A stretch of DNA of 64,000 nucleotides from Paralichthys olivaceus (GCF_024713975.1 NC_091108.1:8787001-8851000), one strand, 5' to 3'; positions 13,501-24,665 are shown, counted from the stretch's first letter. The notes: a model not told the origin generated them from the sequence alone. Translations and numbers: made by a program.

Positions 13501-13575
13501 CCCAACAACGAAGAATGTGCGCAGGAGGGAGAGGCAACCACCGACGGACAAATGCAGCTCATTACCAGCCTCTAA
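278..13575 (+). CDS. adgrl2: Latrophilin-2-like adhesion GPCR, 3' part (TM3 to C-terminus)
   Basis: Partial gene; the 5' exons lie upstream of the window. Coding exons by reading frame and splice sites: 278-498, 1282-1348, 3824-3915, 5285-5453, 6407-6535, 7896-7992, 9133-9258, 12710-13575. Joined, they give 588 codons plus TAA. Exon 1 holds TM3 and TM4 ([18 protein letters not shown]), exon 2 the second extracellular loop and the start of TM5, exon 3 the end of TM5 and loop 3, and exon 4 TM6 (L-L-G-L-T-W-S-F-G) and TM7. The tail contains [35 protein letters not shown], an acidic run, and the C-terminus Q-M-Q-L-I-T-S-L, a class I PDZ ligand of the kind that binds SHANK proteins in mammals. The family acts in neuronal adhesion with teneurin and FLRT ligands. 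Tail motifs such as C-C-G-A-L-P-A-E and [12 protein letters not shown] fit ADGRL2 better than ADGRL1 or ADGRL3 from memory; the fish a/b copy cannot be told. Intron 4 has a GC donor. Confidence 0.9.
499..1281 (+). other. adgrl2 intron between the TM3/TM4 exon and the second-loop exon
   Basis: Phase-2 intron: GT donor GTAAGT at 499 and acceptor CTATAG ending at 1281. The split Ala codon joins to Cys-Trp of extracellular loop 2, matching the family. No repeat or further exon was recognised inside. The first 277 bases of the window are also intronic and show nothing distinctive. Confidence 0.75.
1349..3823 (+). other. adgrl2 intron within TM5
   Basis: Phase-0 intron between Ile-Ile-Val and Val-Asn-Val of TM5, with donor GTAAGT and acceptor TTGACAG. 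It contains a short CA-rich patch near 1870-1930 and a more GC-rich stretch near 2000-2250. The short open frames here have no family resemblance and were not called. Confidence 0.75.
3968..4033. repeat. (GT)n microsatellite
   Basis: Uninterrupted GT/TG dinucleotides, then an imperfect GCGTGT/CTGTGT section. It lies 53 bases downstream of the adgrl2 exon ending at 3915. The rest of this intron (to 5284) is AT-rich with no recognised element. Confidence 0.95.
5454..6406 (+). other. adgrl2 GC-AG intron after TM7
   Basis: The exon ends with codons CAG AAA AAG and the intron starts GCAAGA instead of GT. The acceptor is CTCCGCAG at 6399-6406, followed by GTC CGC AAA GAG TAC (V-R-K-E-Y). This restores the conserved family string [12 protein letters not shown] in frame. 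No GT that preserves this protein lies nearby. The interior is AT-rich, with a G-run at about 6341-6359. Confidence 0.85.
6341..6359. repeat. G homopolymer run
   Basis: A run of roughly 18 guanines about 50 bases before the acceptor of the next adgrl2 exon. Homopolymers of this length are error-prone in sequencing, and G-runs near acceptors can affect splicing; the second point is inference. Confidence 0.85.
6536..7895 (+). other. adgrl2 intron in the cytoplasmic-tail region
   Basis: Phase-0 intron with donor GTACGT and acceptor CCACCCAG. It joins S-S-A-T-Q to S-R-I-R-R-M-W, the conserved family junction. No repeats or additional exons were recognised in its 1.36 kb. Confidence 0.75.
7993..9132 (+). 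other. adgrl2 tail intron with a CCG repeat
   Basis: Phase-1 intron with donor GTAAGC and acceptor ATTTCAG, joining L-N-Q-G to M-T-G-N-Y. Apart from the trinucleotide repeat near its 3' end it holds nothing recognised. The open frame at 8517-8843 lacks any family feature. Confidence 0.75.
8983..9027. repeat. (CAC/CCG)n trinucleotide repeat
   Basis: About four CAC units pass into about eleven GCC/CCG units without interruption. The tract lies about 105 bases before the acceptor of the exon at 9133. CCG tracts are often length-polymorphic. Confidence 0.95.
9425..9625. repeat. Dispersed teleost repeat fragment
   Basis: The text around TGAGCTTTAGAGGAGCTAG, GCTAAGCTAAGCTAACC and CTCTCTGCAAGAAGGTGAAT matches, from memory, a very common teleost interspersed repeat that contains the same words in the same order. 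It lies inside the last adgrl2 intron. The family name is not known to me, and boundaries are approximate. Confidence 0.55.
10014..10094. repeat. (CT)n microsatellite
   Basis: Nearly pure CT dinucleotides over about 80 bases with two CACT interruptions near the 3' end. It is a pyrimidine tract that can create false splice-acceptor or open-frame calls (an E-R-E-R reading on the minus strand). Confidence 0.97.
10477..10538. repeat. (GT)n microsatellite
   Basis: GT dinucleotides with one GGGA interruption near the start, preceded at about 10417-10441 by a short TTTC repeat. Confidence 0.95.
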
Positions 13576-13717
13576 GCAGGCCGTCTTTGTTTGCACAGGT
13601 TTCAACAGATGGGTACTTTTGGTTGATGTCAAGAGAGCCGGCGAGTCTGGCTCCGCACTCCGCACGCTCTTCCTGTTACAACAGGAAGTGAAATGTTGTT
13701 GGGTGGGAAGAGGAATG

Positions 13718-13723
13718 AATAAA
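13718..13723 (+). terminator. Candidate proximal polyadenylation signal of adgrl2
   Basis: AATAAA 143 bases after the stop codon. No strong GT-rich element follows, so it may be a minor site or unused. Confidence 0.4.
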
Positions 13724-14734
13724 TGACTTTTGCACACAGATCTCATTAACACACGAAACACGTCCATGCGATTCCAGACAAATGTGGTCTGTGAAAACTC
13801 TGCTGTTGGACTAAAGAGGTGCAGAGAATAACACACAGGCCGCTGTCACACAGATAAGTCTGTCTCATTTCTGTTGTACTGAAAGAAGAGTTGAAGAACA
13901 AGGGATAAAAAAAAAAAAATGTAAAAAAACTCAGAGCAAAGAACTATGAAACTCCTGACATATTCCTGGGGGACTTTGCTGAACCAGGGTCTTTTTAGTC
14001 ATAAAATACAGAACTAGAACTAGTGTGGCTCCAATACACAGTCAGGACTGTAAAGTTAAGAAACCACTAATTCAGACTCAGGCCTTATATTTTCTCTATT
14101 GCACATTTAACTGTTGTCAAAGTAACAGCTAAAGAAAATATATTTTGCTGTACCACTAGTGTAAAAAGTTAAAAGGAAAAAAGAAAAAAAAAGAAACAAC
14201 AACCATTCAGTAGTTATACCCTTTCAATGTTAATACAATTCTTCAGACAAGGTTAATTAAAATGGTGGAAATGTGCTTTTTCCTCTCACACTTGACTCGT
14301 TGTATGTTTGCATTTAAAAAAAAAAAAAAGTTTTGAGAGATATCAGTCCATATAAAATCATGCTCACGTCTCTGCTTGTGAAGTGCTTTTGCTTTCATGA
14401 ATGATGAGTTTTTTGCCAGTAGTATATTTGTTAACACCGGGGCCATGCACAGATTTGGAGTGAATTGGATTCTTGTGTAATTTATTTTACTTGAAATTGT
14501 CAGGTTTTAAGGACTTATGTTCGTGTCGATGCGATATTGCAGTGTTTGCAGACATATTTCATCCCTTGACACTAATTAATTTATTAACTGAAGTATTCAG
14601 AGAGAAAAAAATGGGGGGGGGCGAATGTGGTAGGAAAGTGTGAAAAGTTGTTGCAGCACTGATTAGGTTCATTTTATTTCTTTTGTAAGAGCCCATCATC
14701 AGCTGATATTTAAATCAACTCCTGTTTGATATCA

Positions 14735-14740
14735 AATAAA
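14735..14740 (+). terminator. Candidate distal polyadenylation signal of adgrl2
   Basis: AATAAA followed within 10-25 bases by a T/GT-rich stretch (AATTTTTTCTTGTTC), the usual layout of a vertebrate cleavage site. This gives a 3' UTR of about 1.17 kb, which is AT-rich with several A-runs and no other recognised element. An inverted-repeat element starts about 85 bases later, so transcription plausibly ends here. Confidence 0.55.
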
Positions 14741-14824
14741 TGTGAAATTTTTTCTTGTTCGCAGATGTCTCAATTATTTTTCTCATTTTGTCTTCAAAAT
14801 CTCAACATGGGGTAAAAATGACGA

Positions 14825-15193
14825 TTAAAGGTACAGTGTGTAGAATGTAGGGACGTCTAGTGGTGAAGTTGCATGTTGCAGCTGAATACCCATCAGCTCA
14901 CCCCCCCTTCCAAACATGACAGAAAGCATGTAGAAACCTTCAGTTGTCATAAAAACTCAAAAGGAGTTTATTTTGTCCTGTTTGGACTACTATAAAAAAC
15001 ATGGCGGCCTCCGTAGAGAGGACCCCCTCGATGTAAATATAAAGTATTTAAATATAAAGGGCCTTTTCTGGGGTAAAGAAAATAACAATTCATACAATTT
15101 TGATGCAACACACCAGTGAAAACATCATGAGGATTATTTGATATTGAATTTGTGCTATAATTTTCTCCCAAATCTTACACACTGAACCTTTAA
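14825..15193. mobile_element. Inverted-repeat non-autonomous element, copy 1
   Basis: The left end TTAAAGGTACAGTGTGTAG and the reverse complement of the right end TTAAAGGTTCAGTGTGTAAG are nearly identical terminal inverted repeats. The interior (words such as TAGTGGTGAAG and GATGTAAATATAAAGTA) recurs in copies at 24909-25279 and 40993-41311. It has no coding capacity. The size (369 bp) and ends fit a MITE. TTAA or TA at both edges may be target-site duplication; the superfamily is not assigned. Confidence 0.85.
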
Positions 15194-15431
15194 CAGATAA
15201 CACTTAAGATATTGTACATTTTTGTTATTTGCAACAAATACAAAACAAATATTGTGTTACTGTCTGACTGTCCCGGCCACTGTCAGTCAGTCTTCTTTAC
15301 GAATACAAGTCACTAATTATACTTTCATTTGAAAAGGAAAAAATAGGACATTCTGTAATTTTAGTAAATTTTACTCTAATAGAAAGTAAATGTTTCAGGT
15401 ATTACACATATTCACACCATTTTATACTGAG

Positions 15432-15729
15432 TGTAGACTGTAAATAAAGATGGACGACATGAACGTTCCCTAAAAGTGAAGCCGAAATGTTTCCATCAAG
15501 TGTTATTTTTTGGGTTAAGTTTGGTTTTAATTAGTTATTTGATGCTATAAAAACGGAGTGAAACAGTATGATTGACAGTTCTGACTGACTCATGATTGGT
15601 TGAGCACTTGTATCGGCAGGATCTTGCTACTGCTGCTCCACTTCAAGTGTCAGATGGCAGTGTTTGTATTCAGGACATGTTTCTGCACAGATGGAGGTTA
15701 ACGTTGTTAATCTTTATATACAGTCTACA
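15432..15729. mobile_element. Second family of inverted-repeat element (MITE-like)
   Basis: The left end TGTAGACTGTAAATAAAGAT and the reverse complement of the right end, TGTAGACTGTATATAAAGAT, differ at one base in 20. The 298 bp between them have no coding capacity and contain text (for example ATGATTGACAG and TGATTGGTTGAGCACTTGTA) that I recall from other teleost genomes. Confidence 0.75.
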
Positions 15730-17063
15730 ATGTCTACACAATACCTCAATAATGAAGGCGAAGATATGATTCAGCTGACAAACACATGTCTCTGTGAATA
15801 TGATTTCAATATGACTTCAACTTTTACATTTATAAAAATGTCTCAAATATAAGGATTGACCTAAAGCAATGCATCACTGGACCATTTGAACATTTGACTT
15901 CATGCATTACATTGTCAAGTAATGAATTACAGATCTGAGAACTGTATTTTGCAAAATTTTCTTACAATAGAGCCAAAGCAACTGAGGAAAAGTGTGAAGA
16001 GACTTGACAGAACACTGGAAGTGTATCACAGAGGAACAAAGCTAATTCTGGCTTTGGCTGCAGAGGCATCACTGGTTAGTCATGGCTGTATTAATCTGGG
16101 CCCTGCAGCAATACGTTGTTTTCGGGTCCTCACACTGATCCTCACTGTACTGTGGCAGTTTTAATATTTAATCAGGATCCCAGAAATAAAACCAGCCAGT
16201 GCTAGAGAGCTGAAACTTCGAGTTAATTAATCAATTCTAAAATACTAAAAAGATTCTTTGACGCCAGTGTTGTGTATTTGCCACTTTTCTATGAGAGTGA
16301 AAGTGATTTTTAGACTAAAAACAAACAGTGCAAAGTAAAAATCTTCACCTGGTCTTAAAGGAACTGTCCAGAATTACGCCCAAAAATATCAAAAATCACA
16401 GGAATAAAAAAAAGGCTAATTAAAGACATAACTTGGTCCTTTAAAGAGGTCAACAAAACAAAACTCTACTGAAAAAACACTGTCACCAAACCAGGACATG
16501 AACTCAAACACCTACCAAATGTTCAGATGATCAGACCATTTGGGTGCGAAGGGGGAAAACAAAATAGGCAACTAAAACTTCACTCAAAGAAAGCCCCCCA
16601 TGCTGATGCAACACTTGATCCTGTCCATTTCACTGGGCCTCTGTATTTAAACAGGCTCCACCCACACCCTCATCTTTTGCCCAAACCAGGAAGAAGGAGT
16701 GGTGCCGCGGAAATGGTAAGAAAACTAAATTAATACGACTATAAGGACAAAACTGTGTAAACTAACTGTGCCCGCCTCATTCAAACCTGTGATAGTGTCT
16801 GAAACCATGAACGTGAATTTAATCCATATAATGTGATGAGTGAATTTTACCATTTATTTGAACTGTGTGGCTGCAGATTCAGCTACCACATGAATAATGT
16901 TTCACTACTTCTTTCTCCTATGATAGATTAATGTACCTTTCCTGAGATTTGCTCAGTGTTCTGAGAGTCTATTAACTCAATATAAAGTAGAATAGTTCTC
17001 AGCAGAGTTCATACTTACACCAAGGCCCAACAGTCTCTTTACACTAACACGTTTAAATTCCCT
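15730..17063. other. Intergenic, nothing recognised
   Basis: AT-rich, single-copy-looking DNA. No splice-flanked coding stretch, RNA gene or repeat family was identified. Confidence 0.5.
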
Positions 17064-17330
17064 AGATCTTCATTTGGATCTGCACCCGACTGAACACACT
17101 CATGAATACATCCTAAACATGCCCGGTTGTTTTTTCATCAAGATCCATGAAATATTCTCTAAAAATCGAGAAAGATCTCGCAATGGTAAGAAAAATCCTG
17201 GACCAAATTAATAGGTTCTTTCCTGACCCATACAGCACCCTTCCACCAAGCCTAAAATAATCTGTTCAGTAGTTGTTGCATAATCCTGCTAAATAACAGA
17301 CAAACAAACATATGCAGAAGAAAAAATAAC
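17064..17330 (+). repeat. Dispersed teleost repeat, copy A
   Basis: Contains AAGATCCATGAAATATTC, GGTTCTTTCCTGACCCATAC and TGCATAATCCTGCTAAATAA in this order. The same order appears at 49262-49556, and a reverse-complement part appears at 54296-54372. It ends in an ACAAACAAACA-like tail. The family is widespread in fish genomes by recollection; it has no coding capacity. Confidence 0.65.
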
Positions 17331-19904
17331 TTTCTCTTGCATGTTACGAAAACAATAAGGTCTTAAAATCTGTTCTTGACATTAGGCCCCTCTACAAGAC
17401 TGGGCCTCAAGATGGAGGATGATTTACAGATCATAGCTGATGCACTTTCTTGCTATGTAGACCAAACTGATGTGTAGTTAACCCTTTGAGGCCTCTGGAC
17501 AGTTGCCCTGTCAGTAATCTACCCTTGTTGTAGTAGCATCACTTCATTGTTGCTTTCACTTCTTTTTATGGGAGTTGTCAACCATAATAAAATATCACCA
17601 GGCTTTTATGGCAGTAATTAATTATGACTTTAACAGGATGGGCCATAATCATTTTTGATCAGTCTCTGTGTCCAAATCACTTGGAGTGCTGAGGTGCAGC
17701 ACATCATCCGGGAAGGAGACAGGCTGAAGGAGACTCGCGTCACAGACTTTAGCAGATTTTCGTCTTTCACCCTCTGCTTTCCAGGAGTGCTCGTCTCCGA
17801 CTGACCACACAGAAGCTCGGCAGATATACAGTACATGCAGTCACCGGAGGATCTGGGTGGTGCACTTTATTAGTTTGAGCCGGGTGCCAGTTTGCTGTCA
17901 GGAGACTGACGTGGAGGCCAAGGCAAAGCTCTGAGTCCACTGTGGCTCTCCCGCCTCGTTGTTTGAACATCAGCCTCTCGGTTTACACAGAGCCATCCAA
18001 AAGCCCGGGGAGACACCAAATGGGTCTGTAAATTATATGGAAACTTGGCTTCCGTTCAGCTATAAATCAAATTAAATGCAAAAGTTGACGACCCGCTTAC
18101 GGTTCACCAAGAATGGGCCCGGCATTGTCTATGAGCGCTTCCTTATTACAGACACTGGAGAGTCGACATGGCAGCTCGCAACTGACGAGCCCTGCGGGGT
18201 GAGTGTGATGTCACGGCGAGGAGGGGTGAAGTTTCCTCGTCTGCATTTTCATAACAGACAAAATTGTGATGAATGAATGAGCCGGGCTCCCTCTCCCAAG
18301 CATAAGGATCGGTTTTGCGTGATGCATATATATTGGTTCATTATCACTTAGTCACCTGTGCTCTGTATAAGCTCTCTCAGCCTATGATCTAAAAGAACAT
18401 TGGAGTCTGAAATTGAACAATATACAGTGTAGATGCTCACATCCTCTCAACCAATAAGATGGGAGGGGGGGGGGGCTGTGGTCCCCTTATCCTGTTGTAG
18501 TGATCTGTGGCCATTCATCCTCTCCACTGATTCTGCCCCCCACCTTTGACTCCTCTCGAGCTGCTGACATTACCTTCTGCGATCATCTGATTATGCTACT
18601 TCGCGACGCATTACCCGTGCGGTGTTTGCGTCTGCAAATGAAAAAGTTGTCAGAGTTTGTTGGGAGATGAAAGCACTTCATTTATCTGCTCATCTTTTAT
18701 CTGCTCCCAGTCAAAGCTCGGCTTCCGTGGGGCAGAGGCAAATGAAAAGTGCAATAAGGCTCAGTCCGAGAAGACATTACCGTGTTTTCATTTGGATCTG
18801 TTTGATGTTCCGGCCTCTGGTGATTTGGACATTATTTCATGTCCATCATCAAAAAAACATCAAACAAGATACTGCATTCAAAATCAGATCACAGAGCCGT
18901 GGCCGAAATGCGGTGTGTGTGCACGTGCTGAGCGAGCGTAGCTGATACTGTACATACTCTTGTAAGCATGAGCACTTAAAAGCGATTTATTTATTCCTCC
19001 ATGTTTATCCCAAACTTTTCCCGGAATGAGCATTATGTTCTGCATTAATACAAATCTTTTTGACCCGCTCCGCCGAGGTCTTGCCTAAAAACATATATAG
19101 TGTTATTATTAAAAATGAAATGGTGTTCCTACAGACAATGTTTATATTCGTGGATAGTAATCTCTTCTCTAGCTGGTGCAGGAACTATGCATAATTACAT
19201 TAGCACAGCCACAATGGAGAAGGAGTATTATATTTCCTCAGGGCCTCTGTGAATGTACAGCTTACATTCCTCTGCATTTCACTCTGCAGCAGGAAGATAA
19301 AGAACATCTGAATCGCTCCTGCTCGGCTGCCACCGTCCCACCGAACAACGCAGCGTCGCCTTGGCTGACTCAACTTCTCTGTGTGCGTTTAAAGCCCCGG
19401 TAAAGACCGAGAAGTGCTGCCAGCAGAAACGGCAAGACAAGACGAAATCAGGTCCTGTCACATTTTCATACAGGCTGGGGCGCTTATAGGCTGTGTTATA
19501 GGCTGGATGAAGCTGTGTGAGCATAGGGAGAAGCTGCACACACACCAATATAGAAACCACAACACGTTGCTGTAAAGATCCTGCTCTGCTGTTAAAATTA
19601 GCGGGTTGCTGCATAATCTTCCGATGCAAGTATATTTCAATTTAACTGCGCTGTCATTTTTCTTTTTTTCCTCATTTTAGCCTTGTGATATTTCTAGTTT
19701 GTTGTTTTAATGCTTGTTAGAATATCACCACAACTCGCTCCATGCAACAGAGGCACTTTTTCACAAGAAATACAGGCCTCCTCCATGACTTCCACAAAGA
19801 AGCCTATTATGAGAGATTTAGACTTTGGGCTTAAAATATGCTCAAGAGTCCTCTTTGAGTCTGGCTGAGAAAGGCTTGATATCATTTCTTGCCTGGGTGT
19901 GTGT
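17331..19904. other. Intergenic, no gene recognised
   Basis: Mixed composition. The stretch about 17640-18290 is less AT-rich than its surroundings and repeat-free, as conserved non-coding DNA often is, but nothing shows function directly. There is a short G-run near 18463-18473. Confidence 0.5.
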
Positions 19905-20124
19905 GTGTTTGGGCATGTCTATCTATAGTTATGAGGGCCAATTTTGGTTTTATACCATCATTGTGAGGACATTTTGAAGTTGTGAGGACATTTTGGCTTG
20001 GTCTCACAAATAAAATTGGCTTTTTGAGGGTTAAGACTTGGTTCTAGAGTTAGAATTAGGTTGGGTTAAGGGTTAGGCATTTAGTTGAGATGGTTAGGTT
20101 AAGGTGCTAGGGAATGCATTATGT

Positions 20125-20127
<3 letters not shown>
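19905..20127 (+). repeat. Dispersed teleost repeat with GGTTAGG-like words
   Basis: The text ATTGTGAGGACATTTTG, TTGAGGGTTAAGACTTGGTT and CTAGGGAATGCATTATGTCA matches a common teleost interspersed repeat from memory. It runs directly into the GT microsatellite that starts at 20128, as other copies of that repeat do. The family name is not known to me. Confidence 0.6.

Positions 20128-20200
<73 letters not shown>
20128..20200. repeat. (GT)n microsatellite, longest in the window
   Basis: About 36 uninterrupted GT units. Both strands give meaningless Cys-Val or Thr-His open frames, which were not called. Confidence 0.97.
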
Positions 20201-20203
<3 letters not shown>

Positions 20204-23200
20204 ATGAAAGAGAAAAAAGTGTTTGAGATACAGCGTCAAAGGAGAAAGACGGAGAGCTGCAGCAGCCGAAAGTGTCAGAAACAATCCGAGTCTGAGCCCC
20301 GCAGTTGTAAAGCTGTCATACCTCGTAGGAAACACCAGCAGTGACCTCAGCGCTGGTCTAAGGTACCATGTCACACCCATTATACAGTAAACACTCAGCA
20401 CAGGCCTGTGTTTTTGTTGGGTTGTGTCTGGTTTTATAAAAAGAAAAATGGCAATGCCTTCCCCGGAGACACAAACACAACACATGACTGTTATTAGTCA
20501 AAAGCTCAGGAGAGGAATTTCCCCATATTTAAGCAATTGGTCCCACAGTTTTTGGTCATTTGAGTCAAAATGTAATGATTGTAATTTTAAAAAAATGCAG
20601 GACCGGGAGGGAAAGAAAAAGCGAATATGTGAATAAACTCCAAACGTGTCTGACGTTCCATCAAACATGAGAAACGCATATGAACATGAAATATGGTCTT
20701 TTCTAGTGTATGTCCCACTTCAAAGTGCCTTTTGATATGACCATTCAGAGAGACGGTATTGTCAAAGACAGCCTGGACAGCAAAGCCCCTTTCTTATTGA
20801 ATCATGTATAGCATGGGATATAAATGCTTCAAGAAAAAGCCTTGTTCTTGTTTTATTCGGTGGAATTTCAGAGTGATAATTACAGATCATTCACACAGAT
20901 GTTTTCCATATATGTCTGAAACTGTACACCCATTATTTATATGAAAGCCCCACCATTACACAAACACATCTGTGGCGATTTTGCATTTCCAATTTATCAC
21001 AAAAAGGGACAGCGAAAGACAAAACAATGAAATGAGGAACTGCTGGTGCGATTTGTTCTGTACAACTCTGCTTCAGATTTAAACAGAACAACTGAATATT
21101 TTACTGCGGCAGTGGAAACATTTCCATCAGACTGACAGTAGCCATGTCAGTGTGCGGTTCTTTTGTTGTCGCTGACCTCGCAGTCGGATCACTGAGGAAA
21201 TTTATAGCATTAAACAGCGGGATGTCTTTGAGTAACGCTTTATTTAAAAGGCCTTTACTCACCGCTAATTAACTTACAGTTGCCATTATCGCTCAGAGAA
21301 GATGTAGTGAGCCTGGGCTGAATGCGAAGTGCAGCGGTACAGTAGCATGTGGAGATAATTATGAAGCTAAGATAATCAATGTCATGCTTGAAGTTGCATT
21401 CAAAAGATGCCCAGAGCAATGTTTTCCTGGGCCATTGATTTGAAATTCAAAGCGGCAGGTCTAAAAAAAAAAACTAAGAAGAAAGAAAGAGAGTAAGTTG
21501 AATAAAAGTTTGGCTGCAGCTTGAAAACTGCAGAGCTGTGATGCACTGAGCCGCTACACATGGTGACATGTTTTATTGTTGCTCTCTTGTAGACACTTAA
21601 TGACCTTTGCTACACACTACATCAACAATGGTTCATATTTCCTCAAAATATTTGGTTTAGAGGTTAAGACGGAGGCACACACTCCAAACCACCCACAAAC
21701 ACATGGAAACAAAAGAGCGACGGGAACAAAATGTTTTTGTGGGGAGGATTTCACCGTCTACACTTTATTTTGAAAGAAGATTTTGTTATCTTTTAAATTA
21801 GAAATGGTCGTCTACATACTCACCACACAACACTACAAAGAATATGCTGTACTGTGACGGTCTGGAAAAATCACTCTGACACTCTCATTGAGAGGCTGAG
21901 ATGAAAATTCAGAGGGAAGCTCCTCAGCTGGTTCAACCTCCTACTATCAGATTGCCTTGAAGCAAGGCACCTTGCTGAGCAGGGTCTGCGGTCAACTGCG
22001 GAGCAGATGTTTGGCAACCTCAGGTCTCTGAGCCGATTGAAAGAGTTGAGTCCCCGGACATGAGGTGCATCACTTCCTTTTGTCAAACAATAAAGACACA
22101 GAAATATTCAATAATGACCGGGCAGATTTCACTTTGCTTAAGACACTTACTAACACTAGCATTTTAATATTGGCAATGTCTGAATAAATGGATGTTGCTG
22201 GTGAGTTTATGGTTATGGTTTCTTATATTAGTCAAATTCGTTTATATCAAGAGAGGATAATATATTTTTTTAATAGTATTATTTCAGATGATATATTTAC
22301 ATCTGTTTAACATGGTTTTATAGGGCCAACTTAAATGTTAGCTTGTCCAACAGGCCAATATCACCTTCACTTTATGTATATTGGCAATCTAACTGTATGT
22401 TTTTTAGGCCATTTAATATTCCTTCCACACCTCACGCACTATGTAGATATGCTAGTTTTTATTTTTCTACTAAAAGTCTTGGCCAGAGAAAAGCTCTGTT
22501 CATGCTTGTGAATGACTTGAATGTGAATCTGAGGTCTTGGTAGAGAGAAGGCAGCTGACTTTCCAGTGATGGAAAAGTGTTGAAAAATGTTACAATTGTA
22601 TTGATGCTAAATAAAAAATTAATACAGGGCAAATATCTGCCCCTGTGTTTTTCAGAAGCAAAGCTTTCTCTTCTCCTTTTTTTTTTTTTACATTTGTTCA
22701 ATGTAAGATAGAAAAGTGATTCAGAATTCGGAAGGAGGAAAACCATGATATTTTATGGAAAGTCACTGCAGCTCTGTTCTCAGGCCTGTGAGAGATCAGA
22801 CTGGAAAAGCTCGAGGCAGTCTGAGAAATCTCCAAGTTTTCACCCCATGCCTGCGTTCGTCTTTAACATTTCAGTCTATTGAGAGCACAATACAACACTT
22901 GTTTCTACCTTGGTTGCGCGTTGCACTTTTTTTTTTACTCCCAGAGACTTTTTGAGGAGGTGCATTATAAATGATAAGCTGAATTTCTAGAACTCACATA
23001 TTCAACTTTACCTGAGCCAAAAGGTCGCTTCAGTAAGTGTATAAAGGGAAATCTCCCACTGTGGTCATGCAGAGCCTTGGTTGTGTGCCCTCTTCTCCTT
23101 CTCTCGTCACTTTGTTGCTTCTAAATCGAGAAAGGTTTTTGACTGTTTTTCGAGTGCAGGGAGAGTGAATGAAATGTCGTGGAAGAAATAAGAGACGCAG

Positions 23201-23514
23201 CAATGTTAATAGTTTTTCTCTTTGGGTGTATACCCATAAAATAAATAATAAATGTATTTCTATAAATATAAATTCATATGCTGTATATGACCTTGAGAGT
23301 GAGCTGTTTTCTAAGAAATCAATGGCGTTATGCCCTGCATAGAAAAAAGGAAATATTATTTTTATGTGCTATCCATTGATCAATTGTTAGTGATTAATTG
23401 AAATTAATTTAAAAAATGAATTAAAAGTGTATTCATTCAAATAGATAAATCAGTAAATCAGTTTAACCACACTTGATGGAACTATGTTCATGGTTTTTAT
23501 TCCCGTGGATGGTG
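20201..23514. other. Intergenic, no gene recognised
   Basis: Includes a long repeat-free stretch (about 20640-21450) with several AT-rich homeodomain-type words such as TAATTA, treated as a candidate regulatory block in the findings. The remainder is AT-rich with short homopolymers. No splice-flanked coding sequence is evident. Confidence 0.45.
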
Positions 23515-24665
23515 AAGTTTATTAACACAACACAATTCAGACACAAGACAATTCAAAGTGCTTTGCAGAGGCATTGAAACACATAAAGAATAAGATGTTG
23601 AGAAGACACTGAAATGCATTTAACAGATAATAAAAGCAAAAACAAGAAAATAAATAGTTAAAGATTAGAATAAAAAGAGGTTATGCATGTGATTTATTGG
23701 TAAACTACAGGAAACAATAGTGTTTTACAACCTGATTTAAATGAGCTGACAGTTTTAGCAGGCCTTGGGTATTCAGGAGGCTTGTTCCACTGGTGTACTG
23801 GGAGCACAGAAAATAAAAGCTGCTTCACCTTGCTTGGTTTTAATTCTGGAAACATGGAGTCAACCTGTTCCAGATAGCCTGAGGGGTAACAAGTAGAGAT
23901 GTATTTAGGCCCGGAACCATTTAGTGCTTTATAGACAAGTAATAGGATTTTGAAATCTATCCTCTGACACACAGGAAGCACTGAAATCCAGTGATTTAAG
24001 GAGCAGAGTAATGTGCTCTACTTTCTCGGTGTTGGTGAGAACTCTGGCAGCAGCCTTCAGGATGAGCTGCAGCTGTCTGGTCGATTTTTTTACTAAGACC
24101 TGTGAAGACATGCATTGCAACAGCCTGCTGAAAATAAACACTTTTCCTGTATCTCTTTTAGACAGATCCATTAATTACATTTTTTTTAAGGTGACAGGAG
24201 GTGGATTTTTACAATTATTATATTATGTGACTGTTGAAATTTAGGTTTGGGTCCATAACTGTAAGATTTCTGGCTTGATTTGTGGATTTTTAGTATCATG
24301 GACTCAAAATAAACACTGAATTATTAGCTTTATTCTTTGTGGCCAAAAATAGGAATTACAGTTTTTCTGTGTTCAGTTGCAGGAAATTCTGTCAGAGCCA
24401 CTCATCGATTTGTTCAATGTACCTCTTCAGTGAATGTAAGGGACTGTAGTCACACTATTATATATATTTATGAGTCATCTGCATTGTAGTAAGAAACTAT
24501 GTAATATTCCATAATTTGAGAAAGATAGATTATTTACATGCTGACCAGAAGAGGCCCAAGAATGGACCCTTGAGGAACTCCACATGTGATAGTTGCGTGC
24601 TCAAATTCATAATTACTAATTGATACAAAGTAGCTGACCAATTGTGAATCCATCTCAGCTGTCGT
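23515..24665 (-). mobile_element. Decayed non-LTR retrotransposon (LINE), reverse-transcriptase 3' part
   Basis: Read on the minus strand. At 24585-24544 the frame gives C-G-V-P-Q-G-S-I-L-G-P-L-L, the conserved RT block of L2/CR1/Rex1-type LINEs. Near 24488-24472 it gives a damaged A-D-D catalytic motif (N-A-D-D, with Asn where Tyr is usual), soon followed by a stop. Further on come A-A-A-R-V-L-T-N-T-E-K-V-E-H-I-T and, from 23981, V-C-Q-R-I-D-F-K-I-L-L-L-V-Y-K-A-L-N-G, typical of the RT C-terminal end. The frame is broken by several shifts. The tail near 23515-23580 resembles LINE 3' ends with TTTGAATTGTCTTGTG-like text. It is inactive. Confidence 0.85.

Noticed and set aside
278..13575. ADGRL1 or ADGRL3 as the identity of the receptor
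   Set aside because: Tail motifs ([36 protein letters not shown]-terminus Q-M-Q-L-x-T-S-L) fit ADGRL2 as a set. ADGRL3 has a different C-terminus and ADGRL1 a different mid-tail.
21871..22086. Possible SINE or coding fragment with AAGCAAGGCACCTTGCTGAGC
   Set aside because: The word GCAAGGCACCTTGC is a local palindrome and recalls SINE cores, but no A-box/B-box pair or second copy was found in the window.
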